A stretch of 64,000 nt of DNA from Clytia hemisphaerica (Eukaryota > Cnidaria > Hydrozoa > Leptothecata > Clytiidae): assembly GCA_902728285.1 (NCBI GenBank), contig CACVBU010001358.1:2713978-2777977 (forward strand), in the 5' to 3' direction. Under the pieces are notes generated by a model that had not been told where the DNA came from, did no database searches, and worked only from the letters and a program-made list of their open reading frames with translations. Positions 35,030-47,105 of the stretch are shown here, in pieces (position 1 is the first letter of the stretch; each line of letters begins with the position of its first letter). Made by a program: the position numbers and the translations under genes.

Positions 35030-36926
35030 GTAAACTGTTTTAAATAATGGGGGATAATAGAATATTATTTCTATTGTTGAATATTTTTTCAGCGTTCGTG
35101 TTCAGTTTTTTGCGAAATTTGTTGAAAATTTTTTTGATATGTTTGTTATGTGTGAGTTTTTTTGAAGTTGAAGTTTTTTTGCGTACTTTTTTTGTTGTTG
35201 TTTTTTTAGAAAATTTTTTGAAGTTTTTTAGGAAAATTTTTTTTTGTTGAGACATAGTTTTCATAGAGGTGATAAGGTGGTTTCGTTATTTTGAAGAATG
35301 ATTAGGTTTTCTCGATTTTTTGTCGAGCAAGGATATTTTGGTTTGTGTAGATTTTGGTTGTCCAAGATTTTTGTTGGGTTGGTAAGTTATTCAACTGATT
35401 GATTAGTTATCATATAGTAAATTGATTTTTTCGGTTATAGTTTTAAATTTAAATAATCTGGTGTAATTTTTGAGGGTTTTGGATAGGTTTTTTTGGAAAA
35501 ATTGTGTTTCATGGGTAAAGACCGTCATTTACATCCCATATTTTGTGTAGGTTCCTCTATAAGTTAATAGTGCATTGCCCCTAATTGACGACAATTTTTT
35601 AACATTTTTCGAAATTCTTTTCAAGACTTTCGTCAAATTTCCTCATGGTCGAGGGAATAAGAGTACTACCTAATATTTTTCTATGGGCTGAGGGTTATAG
35701 CATTTGCCATAGATTAGTAGGTTGGGTTTGAAATTTTCGATTTTCTTCGAGGGTTTATCACTTTTGAACGTTCATTGTGCATGAAAACGTATGGTGGCGT
35801 TTCATTTTTCCGAGAGTGTTTACGGAGGTCTTCTGTCGAAAGTCTATCACTCAATCAAAGTTTTCGGCCCTTATTTCGATAACTTCTCATGATAGTTGGG
35901 CCATGTTACTCGTGTGTGGGTAACATCCTCATGGAGAACACTCTTTCGGAAAGTAATTTTGTTTGGAGTGGTGTGGGGTATTTTTTAATGTATTTCTATG
36001 GGTTTTGGAGCTTGAAAAATCAAGTAAATATATGTAAGGAACTTACCAGATTCAAATAGATCTTGTGAGCTCATCTTGTCAGTGTGGTTTATCTTCAAAA
36101 AGGATGTTTTTGGTTCGCGTGTTTCTTTTTGTGCAGTTGTTGTGTGCAATGGTCACGTGTGTTTGGTTTTTTCTGTTTCTGATTGGTTGTTCTTATCTCC
36201 GGGTCATGATTGGTTTTTCTTGTTTCAGGTTTATTGTGATTGGTTCGCTTCGATAGCGCGTTTGTTGTTGCCATAGACAGCCCTTTTGTTTGGGCCCTCT
36301 CATGGTGGAAAGCTTTTGTTGTGCTAATGACGTAGTCCATTGTTTGGGTTGGTTTCATTTTTTGTTAATATGTGCTGTGGGGTGGTTTGCCGTGAGATAA
36401 ATGTGTACGGGGGTGGTTCGAGCGTGGGTGGTAAGGGTGGTGGTAGAGTTAAGATAGATGAGTAGTGGATGATGTTTTTCTATATTTTTAAGTAGGGTAG
36501 TAGTGTGTCTTGTCTTGATGGGTGCCAAGTTTGAGTTTCCGTGTAGTATGGTGGCGGTAGTTTGCGGGAGGTGGTGTAGGGTGGGATTAGTTTAACGGTT
36601 TTCTGGTATCTCCCCGGGGGGTCACTCAAGGTACTTGAGATGTAGCTTAGATGTATAGTAGAGTCGATGCGGTGTTCAGATATAGTAGAGTCGGGGCGGT
36701 GTGCAGATATAGGGCGTGTGGGGGTGTGTAGTGGTAGTCTCGGGGGGGTATTTGGTCCAAATCTTTTGTCAGGCCCAAAAAATTTTTTTGTCGGCCCAAA
36801 AATTTTTTCTAACGGCCAAAAAAATTTTTTTGTTCGGCCAAAAAATCTTTCTTTGTCGGCCAAAAAATCTTTCTTGTTCGGCCAAAGAAATTCCTTGTCA
36901 GCCCAAAAAACTTTTTTGTCGGCCCA
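35030..36926 (-). repeat. Downstream pseudo-LTR of the Penelope-like element
   Basis: Starts TAAACTGTTTTAAATAATGG and is near-identical to 40440-42366 apart from small indels. The upstream-most 200 bp (36740-36926) are a 20-22 bp tandem repeat built on CGGCCAAAAAATTTTTTTGT. Short Lys-rich open frames here are low complexity. Confidence 0.9.
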
Positions 36927-37179
36927 AAAAAAAAAACTTTTTTATGTGGTCAGGGGCCAGGGTGCGGTGTTTGGCCCTTCCTGAACGTATCAGATACGTC
37001 TTTCGGGTCCGAAGGTAAGAGGCCCCTGTCACATAATTTTATAAGTGTAAAAGGTATATTTAAGGTCTGGGGTTTCATTGAGGGGGAGAAGTATGTTTTG
37101 AATATATATGTGTATATATTTGCGATATAAATTCTCTATATATTTAAAATTGAGCGCTATTTTTATATATATATACCTG

Positions 37180-39187
37180 CTATTTTTCAGTAAAGCGTGT
37201 ATGAACCAAAATGTCTTTTAAGTTTTTATGTCTTTTATATACAATGTAGGGTTTTTCTGGATATATTTTTTTCAGTTCTGTGTCATTTTTTATCAAGTGC
37301 CAATGTTTGTGTAAGGCATTTTTAATCGGCGAAAGGTGTTCGTAGAATTCAATGGTGAATGGTAGTCTGGTTTTTTTATCCGGTTGTGTAGGTTTTGTAG
37401 GTTTTTTGAGATTATTTTTTCTTTGTTTTTTAAGTTTTTGAAGTTTACTTTGTTTGTTTTTGCTTTTGTCTGGGAAGAGGCAGTCCTTTTGTGTCAGGGT
37501 TCTGGTTTTGTTGAAGTTTTTGTTGATGGTTTTTCTGGGGTATCCCCGTAGTAGTAGTGTTTTCTTTAGGTCTATTAACTCTTCTTTGTATATGGCGTCG
37601 TCGGTGGTTAGTAATCGGTATCTTAATGCTTGTGTATATATTATGTTTTCTTTTGTGTGTTTGGGGTGGTATGAGGTGTAATGTAGTAAGGACCTTGCGT
37701 CTGTGGGTTTGATAAATACCTTACTTTTGAGTTTACTAGTTTTTTCATCAATGTATATGGTCGTGTCCAAGAAGTTGATTTCTTTGGTCGAGTATTCCAT
37801 CGTGAATTTTATTGTTGGGTGGATATTGTTTAGGTATTTTTCAAACTTGAGTAGTTCATCTAGACTACTGTTCCATAGTAAAAAGATATCGTCCAAAAAT
37901 CTTGAGTATTTGGAGATTTTTGATTTGAATGGTTCAATTAGTATTTTATCCTCCTCCATTTTTCCTAGGAACAGGGTTGCGTAGCTAGGGGCAACCCTCG
38001 TTCCCATGCTAGTACCAAATTTTTGTTTATATTTCCGGTCTTTAAATTCAAAATAATTGTTTTCGAGTATAAAAAGGAACAGGGTGTGAAGAATTCTGTT
38101 GTTTGGGGTGAATTTTGGTATATCTAGGTGGTTTTTATTTATATAGTGTAGGCATGCTTCTATGCCTTCTTCGTGGGGTATGTTTGTGTATAAGGATTTG
38201 ATGTCAAATGTCACTAGGTATGTTGTGTTGCTCGAATTGTGGTCTATAGTTTTCTGTAGAAAGTGTTTTGTATCTTTGATAAATGATTTTAGTGTTAAGG
38301 TTAGTGGTTGGACACATTTCGTCAGGAATTCAGAAATGTTCTCTGTTACCGAGTTCACTGCGGAAACAATTGGTCTTCCTGGGATTTTTGGTTTGTGGAT
38401 TTTTGGTGTTATATAGAATAGGCCAATGCGTGGCTTGTTTGGTGGTATTAAGTATTCAAATGTGTTTTTGTCAATATGGTAGTGGTAGGCTATGGTGGTT
38501 AAGAAAGCTTCAATGTTGGTTTTTAGGTCTGAGGTTTGTTCTTCCTTTATTAGCTCATATGATTTTTCATCGTTAAGATGGTCGAAAACTTTGGATTTAT
38601 AGCAGGTCTTGTTCATGATGACCAGGGCTCCACCCTTATCAGCTGGTTTTATTTCGATGTTTTTGTTTTGGGATAATCTTTTTAATGTTTTAGTCTCGTG
38701 CGGGTTCAAGTTTTGTTTTAGGCTTCTGTTTTTGTTTTTTTGTATAAATCTGTTGATTTCAAATTTAGTTTTTCTAATGTATGCTTTTAATGTTCTATTG
38801 TTGGGGATTGGTGGTTTCCATTGTTTAGTTCTATATAAAAGTTTTGGTTTTGAAGGCTTTTTCGAGAAAAAATATTTAGTGAATATTCTATTTGTAAAGG
38901 TTCTTAGGGCGTGTTGTGTTGTATATGTTTTTTATGTGTGTTGTTTTTGGTGTTGGTACAAAAGTTAGTCCTTTATCTAACAGGTTCAATTCTACTTTTT
39001 TTAGCGTCATGTTCGAAAAGTTTTTGACAGTAGTATTTTTTGTTTTTTGTGTTGTTTTCTTGTGGTAGTGGTTTATGTCTAGTTGTGGGTATTTTTGGAA
39101 GGTATCCGTTTTGGTTTTTTTGTTTGCAGGTATATCTTTTTCTTGTTTATGAGTTTTACTATTTACATTATATACATTATAAATCAC
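37180..39187 (-). pseudogene. Penelope-like reverse transcriptase (one frameshift, no GIY-YIG domain)
   Basis: The frame 38709-37180 encodes 509 residues and extends upstream in frame (RTFTNRIFTKYFFSKKPSKP; RTKQWKPPIPNNR) to about 38910. There a 1-nt shift separates it from the upstream frame (39187-38888) with VELNLLDKGLTFVPTPKTTH, a typical N-terminal motif of this family. RT motifs by position in the 509-residue part: KPADKGGALVI (21-31), GRPIVSA (111-117), FDIKSLYTNIP (168-178), GTSMGTRVAPSYA (232-244), the catalytic FLDDIF (271-276) and INFLDTTI, then LHYTSYHP. It ends YKRHKNLKDILVHTRF plus a few residues, exactly where Cys-rich linker and GIY-YIG endonuclease normally follow. It is either an endonuclease-less lineage or truncated. 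Confidence 0.88.
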
Positions 39188-39820
39188 TTTTTTGACTCTT
39201 GTTGTTGGTCGTCGTGGTGGCTGTGTCTTCTCTTATTGTTGGGGCGTTTATTTTCGGTGGGCGGTGGTGTCCGTCTTTGTTTTTGGATCTCCTCATTTAC
39301 CGTTTTTAAGTTCTCGTCAGAAAGTTTCTCTCTTGCCAGTTCTCTAAGTCCCTTGTGGTATTCCTTCTTTGAGGTGTGGTGTTCGATTAGGACGTCTCTT
39401 AGTTCATGTGCTGCTTTTGTCAGTATTTTGTCCCATTGTTTTCGGTGGTCAGTGTTGAGTTGGTTCGTGACCTTTGATGTCACAGTTGGTATTAAGCCTA
39501 TCGGTACGGTTTCTTTGTTCCTGTGTCTGGTTAGTTGCATAATTTGATTGTTGGTGCTTATTGCTTGTAGTGTATGCCATTTATATTCCTGTACGGCTTT
39601 GGTGTGATACCTTCTGTTGTTGTCTCTCTGTGTTTGCACGTTGTGTTAGTGTGATTGTTCTGTCGATTTCCTCGAGGAACGGGTCTATGTTTTGTTCTGG
39701 GGGATCTTTGTATTCCAGTGTTCTCGCGGTTCGTTTTGCGGCGTTGGTTGTGGTCTTGGTTGTGGTCATTGGTGGTGAGAGGTTTTCCTTGGTTGGTTTG
39801 GTGGTCTTGGCTGTGGTCAT
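39184..39820 (-). pseudogene. ORF1-like N-terminal region of the Penelope-like element
   Basis: Two overlapping frames (39820-39581, Thr/Lys-rich with EEIDRTITLTQRANTERQQQ; and 39639-39184, with RHRNKETVPIGLIPTVTSKV and HELRDVLIEHH) read as one broken hydrophilic region upstream of the RT. Its stop overlaps the beginning of the next frame. No GIY-YIG motif is present, which argues against the Naiad/Chlamys arrangement, where the endonuclease is N-terminal. Coiled-coil character is likely; the function is unknown. Confidence 0.55.
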
Positions 39821-40144
39821 TGGTGGTGAGATGTTTTCCTCATTTCCTGTAGAGGTAATATAGTGAAGAAGTTAAATGATTCTAATCTAGGGATCACAGT
39901 TTATTAGGTTTGTTTTTAGTATTCAATATTACAATTGGTATTTGTCGTGGTGTCTTACGTTTAGTTTTAGGTGTAGTTTGTCTATATATGCAATGCCTTC
40001 TTTTTCTAAGAGCTTCTACGGTTTTTTTATATATGTAATCTATGAAGTTTATTGTGGTTGTAATATTTTGTTTATAAGAGTTTATGTGTATTTTTTTGTA
40101 TATAAAGATTTGGGGTGGGGTCTATTTTGAGTTTTGTGCACATT

Positions 40145-40385
40145 CGTATTTTATAAGAATTTATATTCAGTTCTTTAGTTGAATTAGTGTAATTGTGCAA
40201 TGTTAATTTGTGTTCTTATAAAAGTGGTGAGCTGTAAAAATAAGAGTGGGGTTTTTCTTTTTTCTTTGTATTTATAAGAATTTGTAATTAGTTCTTAAGT
40301 CAATTTAGTGTAGTGGTATGATGTTAATTGGTATGTGTTCTTATGAAAGAAATAAACTTTAAAATACGACGAGTGGGGCTTTTTC
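40145..40385. repeat. 120-bp tandem duplication inside the Penelope-like element
   Basis: TTTATAAGAATTT..ATTCAGTTCTT..AATTAGTGTA at about 40150 recurs at about 40270 with a few changes, each followed by GTTCTTATRAAAG. Confidence 0.75.
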
Positions 40386-40439
40386 TTTGTATAATTTCTC
40401 ATTTTTTATGTATAATGGTGAGTTCGTAGTCGAAAGAAT

Positions 40440-42366
40440 GTAAACTGTTTTAAATAATGGGGGATAATAGAATATAATGGTTGGACCATATTATTTCTAT
40501 TGTTGAATATTTTTTCAGCGTTCGTGTTCAGTTTTTTGCGAAATTTGTTGAAAATTTTTTTGATATGTTTGTTATGTGTGAGTTTTTTTGAAGTTGAAGT
40601 TTTTTTGCGTACTTTTTTTGTTGTTGTTTTTTTAGAAAATTTTTTGAAGTTTTTTAGGAAAATTTTTTTTTGTTGAGACATAGTTTTCATAGAGGTGATA
40701 AGGTGGTTTCGTTATTTTGAAGAATGATTAGGTTTTCTCGATTTTTTGTCGAGCAAGGATATTTTGGTTTGTGTAGATTTTGGTTGTCCAAGATTTTTGT
40801 TGGGTTGGTAAGTTATTCAACTGATTGATTAGTTATCATATAGTAAATTGATTTTTCGGTTATAGTTTTTTAAAATTTAAATAATCTGGTGTAATTTTTT
40901 GAAGGGGTTTTGGATAGTGTTTTTTTGGAAAAATTGTGTTTCATGGGTAGTAAAGACCTTGTCATTTACATCCCATTATTTTTGTGTAGGTTTCCTCTAT
41001 AAGTTAATTATGTGCAGTTGCCCATAATTGAAGACAATTTTTTAACATTTTTCGAAATTCTTTTCAAGACTTTCGTCAAATTTCCTCATGGTCGAGGGAA
41101 TAAGAGTACTACCTAATATTTTTCTATGGGCTGAGGGTTATAGCATTTGCCATAGATTAGTAGGTTGGGTTTGAAATTTTCGATTTTCTTCGAGGGTTTA
41201 TCACTTTTGAACGTTCATTGTGCATGAAAACGTATGGTGGCGTTTCATTTTTCCGAGAGTGTTTACGGAGGTCTTCTGTCGAAAGTCTATCACTCAATCA
41301 AAGTTTTCGGCCCTTATTTCGATAACTTCTCATGATAGTTGGGCCATGTTACTCGTGTGTGGGTAACATCCTCATGGAGAACACTCTTTCGGAAAGTAAT
41401 TTTGTTTGGAGTGGTGTGGGGTATTTTTTAATGTATTTCTATGGGTTTTGGAGCTTGAAAAATCAAGTAAATATATGTAAGGAACTTACCAGATTCAAAT
41501 AGATCTTGTGAGCTCATCTTGTCAGTGTGGTTTATCTTCAAAAAGGATGTTTTTGGTTCGCGTGTTTCTTTTTGTGCAGTTGTTGTGTGCAATGGTCACG
41601 TGTTTGGTTTTTTCTGTTTCTGATTGGTTGTTCTTATCTCCGGGTCATGATTGGTTTTTCTTGTTTCAGGTTTATTGTGATTGGTTCGCTTCGATAGCGC
41701 GTTTGTTGTTGCCATAGACAGCCCTTTTGTTTGGGCCCTCTCATGGTGGAAAGCTTTTGTTGTGCTAATGACGTAGTCCATTGTTTGGATTGGTTTCATT
41801 TTTTGTTAATATGTGCTGTGGGGTGGTTTGCCGTGAGATAAATGTGTACGGGGGGGTGGTTCGAGCGTGGGTGGTAAGGGTAAGGGTGGTGGTAGAGTTA
41901 AGATAGATGAGTAGTGGATGATGTTTTTCTATATTTTTAAGTAGGGTAGTGTGTCTTGATGGGTGCCAAGTTTGAGTTTCCGTGTAGTATGGTGGCGGTA
42001 GTTTGCGGGAGGTGGTGTAGGGTGGGATTAGTTTAACGGTTTTTCTGGTATCTCCCCGGGGGGTCACTCAAGGTACTTGAGATGTAGCTTAGATGTATAG
42101 TAGAGTCGATGCGGTGTTCAGATATAGTAGAGTCGGGGCGGTGTGCAGATATAGGGCGTGTGGGGTGTGTAGTGGTAGTCTCGGGGGTATTTGGTCCAAA
42201 TCTTTTGTCAGGCCCAAAAAATTTTTTTGTCGGCCCAAAAATTTTTTCTAACGGCCAAAAAAATTTTTTTGTTCGGCCAAAAAATCTTTCTTTGTCGGCC
42301 AAAAAATCTTTCTTGTTCGGCCAAAGAAATTCCTTGTCAGCCCAAAAAACTTTTTTGTCGGCCCAA
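40440..42366 (-). repeat. Upstream pseudo-LTR of the Penelope-like element
   Basis: A direct-repeat copy of 35030-36926, with the same 20-22 bp CGGCCAAAAAAT array at 42195-42366. The copy ends abruptly at GGCCCAA, where the 290-bp module begins. Confidence 0.9.
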
Positions 42367-42864
42367 GCTGTAAGTTTCCGTCAGGTGAGGCGTCTCTTCG
42401 GAGCGGCCTCGGTCAATCGCAGTGAGTTCGCACAGTGAAGCACATAGGGTACTTGTGTCATAGTTTCAAATAGTACCCTGCAGAGCTGTGTGAGTGATCT
42501 AAGATCAACCGCGTATCTGTGCGAATAATAACGAGAGATTGACCGGGAGCCATCGAGCCTAGGCTAGCGAGTGACTGTTCACGAAAACAAAGACCTTGTT
42601 TAAGATCTCTTTTCCACATCTCTGCCATCACTTTTTGGATTTTGGCTTTTTTCAACCTGAATTTTCAAAATTTCCAACCTTGTTTAAGCTTGGAATTTAG
42701 CTTTTTTCCAACTGAATTTTAAAAAATTCCAACCTTGTTAAATTTGGATTTTGGCTTTTTTCAACCTGGATTTACGAAAATTCCAACCTTGTTAAATTTG
42801 GATTTTTGCTTTTTTCAACCTGGATTTACGAAAATTCCAAGCCATGGAAAATTTCCAACCTTGT
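42367..42864. repeat. 290-bp module plus TTTCCAACCTTG repeats
   Basis: 42367-42665 is the inverted match of 5468-5770. It is followed by about four 55-65 bp repeats of TTGGATTTTGGCTTTTTTCA / AATTCCAACCTTGTT, like the TTTCCAA-rich half of the element at 3976-6505. It is probably a truncated member of that element family, cut by the Penelope-like element. Confidence 0.7.
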
Positions 42865-44837
42865 GCAGCTTTTCTCAAACGCTGACCTTTTCAGAGTTAC
42901 CTTTAAAGCTGTTTTAGATTTCTTAAACCAAAGATTTTTGCCTGTGGCGCCAAATTGCAAAAAAATTGTAATTTTTTGAGCCGAATTAATGTTGTTCCGA
43001 CTTGTTGTTCGAGATTTCTATCAACAAAACAAAGTCTAAGCATATAAATAAGCCTAAATTAGGGCTGAGAATGAGATTTTGCTAAGCATACGGAGCCTCG
43101 AACCGATTTTCCCGTATGCTTATAAAAAAAGAGTGTACTTAATAATACTGGAAAAAGTTGTTATAACGCAACGCTTATGTCAATAGAAACTTTTCGTCTT
43201 AGGGTGAATTGTCTGTCTTTCTCGAATTAACTACCCTGTCACGAAAAATCTCTTATGTCTAGAGAAACTGTTGTATATTCTTATTCACTCTTTTTTCTTC
43301 TCTTTTCAGGACACCACCGAAAAGCCACTAATTAGTTCTTCAAACGTGAAACTCGAATGCAAAGAATAGGAAGGCTTTTCGAAAGCAAACGAACAAACAT
43401 AAGATGAAAAAGAAATGATGATTTTTCTATTCTTTCATGGACACTTGACACTTTCAAAAACGGAAAACATCGTCCCTCCACTTTATTATATATTTTATGT
43501 AAAATGATTAGAATTTTAATATATTTTAAATACATACAGTGTCTCAAAAATCCACTGGGCGGACCCGAGCAATACAAATTACAAAACTTATTTCCCCCCC
43601 AATAACTACCGGAGGACCACTCTACTACCAGCCCCGAACACGCCTGTATCAGAGAGCCGGTGACAATCTCAATGAAGGTCGATGAAAGAGTACTGTAAGC
43701 ATTTCTCAAAACAACTGAACGGGGGAAGCTGGATGGCATGAAACTTTGGGTATAAAATTAACTTAAATCGTTTTCTTTACTCAAACTAGCTTATAATACG
43801 TCGACACATTGTTTGATTGATTGATTGATATGAAACAGGAGATCCCCTATTTGTTATGTGATTTGTTTACAATGGCTCTTTCACTGTAAAAAATGAATTC
43901 TGACAATACGAGAGACCATTGTATACATTTTTTTAATTTTTTTTTTTTTTTTTTTTTTTTTGGTATTTTCATAAAATGCAAAATGAGGCATAAATTGGCC
44001 GAAGATTCAATTTGAGGTTACTAAAATGACGCTTTTATTTATTACAAACAGAATAATTGTTTCAAAATTGTTTAGTGATTATTTTCTCTGCGTTTCTGAA
44101 ATCAAAATTTCTTACTGAAAAACTATTTTTTAATCAAAAAAATTATCGTCGGTGAACTTTAGTTGTCGGTAAAAAATATACCATTTGACGGTAAAAAATT
44201 GACGTCAATTAAAAGTTTCGTCATTTTTAAGCGTTTCCAACGTTACACGATTCAAAATGGTAGATTTTAATTCAAAATGGTAGAAATGCGCAAATAAAAA
44301 TCGAGCGTAATAAAATCGAGACATAATTGATTGATCGATTGATTCCAAAATTTAAAAAAGTGCTGCTAAAATGTTATCAAAATCAAATGCAAAAATGTCT
44401 CCGAAAATCAGCAAAAAGTCTCAAAAGTCACCACAAAAAAATTTCCAATATTCTTCTAAAAATCACTTATTTTCTATTTTATAAAGCATCACTTAGAATC
44501 GGTATATATTTCCCCAAGTCTACGCATTCCCTATAACCTAAAAAAGAACATTATTTTATCTATAAAAAAATGTATAAGAATTGCTTGAAAAATTACCAAA
44601 AATCTTGAAAAATTTATTGCAAAAATATCATTAAAAAACTTGCTTCCAAAATATGCAAAACACTTCTAAAGCGAAAATATGTGAAATGAAAGGCAAAATT
44701 TCGCTGAGGAAAAATCAATAAGTAAGAGCTCAAAAAATGGGGATAAAAAAATCTTTAAAAAATTGAAAAACTGCCGCACCAGAAAAATATCTATTAAATG
44801 TGTTAAAAAAGCTGAATGAAAAAGCTTATTGGTATTT

Positions 44838-46435
44838 TCAGTTTTGATCGCCTTTACCATAGTGTTGATTCTTCTTACAACTATTGAATTTTTTGCGAAT
44901 GTTTTTCTCATTTTGATTTTTTCGATCTGTTTCATAATGTTTCTTTGTCTGAAAGTGTTGTCCCTTTGTTTGGCTTGATTTTTGTTCATTTGATTGAAAT
45001 TCCCTACAGAATTTGGTTTGGTTTTTTGTCTGCTCCTTGAATTGTTTTTGAGCGATTGGACTGCTTTTCGCTTGGTCTTTAATTTTCTGTATAGCGCTCG
45101 TGAAAAGATTGCACACAGGTGTTTTACGCACCAATTTTTCATCAGCCATCTCTGAGCATTTGAATGCCTTGACTGGATTAGCTTGAAATTGAACTCGAAC
45201 CTTTTCGGTCTTTTGGAAGAAGTCTTCTACTGAAGACTTTCTTAACAATTTTTCATCAGCCATCTCTGAGCATTTGATAGCCTTGACTGGATTAGCTTGA
45301 ACTCGAACAACTTGAGCCTTTTGGAAGAAGTCTTCTACTGAAGACTTTTTTAACAATTTTTCATCGGCTAATTCTGAGCATTTAATAGCTTTAACTAGGG
45401 GAGCCTCTGCCCCAACTTTTTCGACATTTTTGAAAAATTCTTCAAATGAAGATTTCTTAACCGATTTTGTATTTGCTGTTTGAGGATATGCTAAAGCTCC
45501 AGTTGTTTTGGTTTCTATTTCGGTAGCAGACTTTTTAATTTGAGCTTCAGAAGATAAAGATTGATTTTCTGTTTGATGAGTTTGAATCTCAACAGAAGAA
45601 GCATTTGGAGTTTGCGTTTCAACTCCGTTCACAGATTTAACAATAGTTTGTGTTTTGACTGAAACAGCAAAGGATTTTTGTGTTTGAATTTCTACTTCTT
45701 GGCAGTTTTTCATAGTTTGAGTTTCAGCATTAATGGAAGGGGTAGTTATAGTTTGAGTTTGGACAGAGGATTTATGAATAGAAGATACCTTAGGTTTTTT
45801 GGCTTCATATTGTGACCGTAATTCCTTTCGCAGTCTTTCAATTTCTTGGGCCATGTTGTTCATTGTCTGGTCGTCATTCGCCGATTTCCATTGCAACACT
45901 TGATTCTCCTGGAAAAAAATAATAATGAGAGTATTTCAACAATCAGTATTTCTTTTAACCCATTCCCCCAGTTGCTTTTCCGTGTTCGCGAAAGTGACAC
46001 GACGGACACGTGCAACACACACAAAAAGAAGACACTACATTGCTAGCCGTTCGAATGTTTCAGATTTTCGAATGTCTACAAAATAAATCGTTCGACATTT
46101 TTTCGTAAATTCATTTACTCTTTGTTTTGAAGAGAAAGGCAAGTGGCGAGTGCTAACAATTTTAATTTTACATAAAGTTGATGGATGCCACAGGCTGGAT
46201 TTGGAATGCAAGAAGATTTCTAATGGACAAATGTATAATTCAAGTGTTAAAGTGCAAAAAAGTAAGAATGTTATTTACTTACCTCCATAAGATATGTAAC
46301 TTGTTGTTCGAGCATATTTGAATGTTCTTGCGAACAAGCCAATAGCTCTAAATTCTTCTTAAAATGTCCAGTCAGTTGTCCATAGTCCAGTGGTGCCCAA
46401 TGATAAAATCCTTGTCCATTGTTGTAGTTTTCCAT
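44838..46435 (-). CDS. Coiled-coil / 36-residue-repeat protein, copy 5 (intact)
   Basis: Exon 1 is 46435-46283 (51 codons) and exon 2 is 45908-44838. The 374-nt intron has GTAAGT and TCCAG ends, and the junction is in phase (LME|ENQVLQWKSANDDQTMNN). The predicted protein is 407 residues. Its parts: an N-terminal segment (MENYNNGQGFYHWAPLDYGQ), a coiled coil, a TQT-rich region, three 36-residue repeats (VEKVGAEAPLVKAIKCSELA; then two of the FFQKAQVVRVQANPVKA type), CNLFTSAIQKIKDQAKSSP, and a Lys/Asn/Gln-rich C-terminus ending NQHYGKGDQN. It agrees with copy 2 along its length apart from repeat number. Function unknown; an intracellular, possibly nucleic-acid-binding protein is only an inference from the basic tail. 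Confidence 0.75.
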
Positions 46436-46559
46436 TATAATTGTTTTACTTTTTTCACTTAAATAAACAAAACGCTTTCTAACGTGCAGCCAGAAATCGA
46501 AATTCACTAAGAATGAAGAATTTTGAAAGTTTTCTTTCTTAAAATTCGTTAAAGAAGTG

Positions 46560-46710
46560 ACGTTAAATTTATTTTTCTCCTATTTGACGTCAAATAAGTC
46601 TAAATAAAGAATCGAACGTTTTTAACGGTTTTTTGAAACGTTCGAATTCCACGTGACTCCATGTGGCTTGGGAAATTCCACGTGACTCTCTACACGTGAC
46701 CATTTTTATA
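46560..46710 (-). promoter_or_regulatory. Conserved upstream block, copy 5
   Basis: TTTGACGTCAAA, AACGTTCGAATTCCACGTGA and two more CACGTGAC-type sites about 130-270 bp upstream of the start codon. Confidence 0.5.
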
Positions 46711-46884
46711 AATTTTGTCCAATCTCAGCCTCAATTTTGTTTTTTCGACAAAATGTTAAAACAGAAATTCTCAGAAAAGTGCCATTGGTAAAATGCATAT
46801 TTCATTTTAATTTTCACTGATTGTTTTTCTTTGGCTCAAATTTGATCTCATAATTTCTTAGGTATATATTGAGTTGCAAAGTTG

Positions 46885-47105
46885 CGGTATCTAGACGTTG
46901 GTATGGCGTTACCAAGGCGTGAGTAGTAGTGTGGGTATAATGGCGTTACCAAGGTGTTGGTTTGGTGTTGTCAAAAAGATTGTATAGCGTAATGAAGGTG
47001 TTGATATCGCATCTTCATAAAGTCATGACATTGCGTTACAGAGGCATCGATATGGTGCTACAAAGGTATTGATATGACGTTACCAAAGACTTGGCATAGA
47101 GCTAC
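46885..47105. repeat. GTTACCAAGG minisatellite, unit 5
   Basis: Repeats of GCGTTACCAAGG and TTGGTATGG, close to those of units 2 and 4. Confidence 0.82.

Larger units (their letters stand above)
35030..42366 (-). mobile_element. Penelope-like retroelement with pseudo-LTRs
   Basis: Its 5' side is at 42366 on the minus strand. Layout: 1.93-kb direct repeat (42366-40440), a short tandem duplication (40385-40145), ORF1-like and RT frames (39820-37180), 250 bp of AT-rich DNA, and a second direct repeat (36926-35030). Such pseudo-LTRs are known from Penelope-like elements, where they arise from tandem partial copies. The left edge abuts a hAT-like end (CCAGTGGCGTGGTGG) and the right edge a 290-bp module. 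The RT lacks the usual C-terminal GIY-YIG domain. No hammerhead ribozyme core was found by eye. Confidence 0.82.
30292..43848. repeat. Array unit 4 (expanded to 13.6 kb by insertions)
   Basis: Carries the internally deleted gene copy 4, the 18130-type block at 32345, a MITE at 34182, the Penelope-like element and a partial duplication of its own tail (42863-43590 repeats 33880-35013). Confidence 0.8.

Noticed and set aside
35040..35264. Lys-rich 74-codon frame, repeated at 40406-40690
   Set aside because: Low-complexity poly-T/poly-A bias in the pseudo-LTR; no domain.
36716..37018. Frames rich in PKNFFVGPK / AQKIFL motifs at the pseudo-LTR edge
   Set aside because: Translation of the CGGCCAAAAAAT tandem repeat.
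37454..38968. Plus-strand open frames of 75-119 codons
   Set aside because: Antisense shadows of the Penelope-like reverse transcriptase.
39310..39330. CTGACGA hammerhead-like core on the minus strand
   Set aside because: No CGAAA core or closing stems at the right spacing; it lies within the ORF1-like coding sequence.
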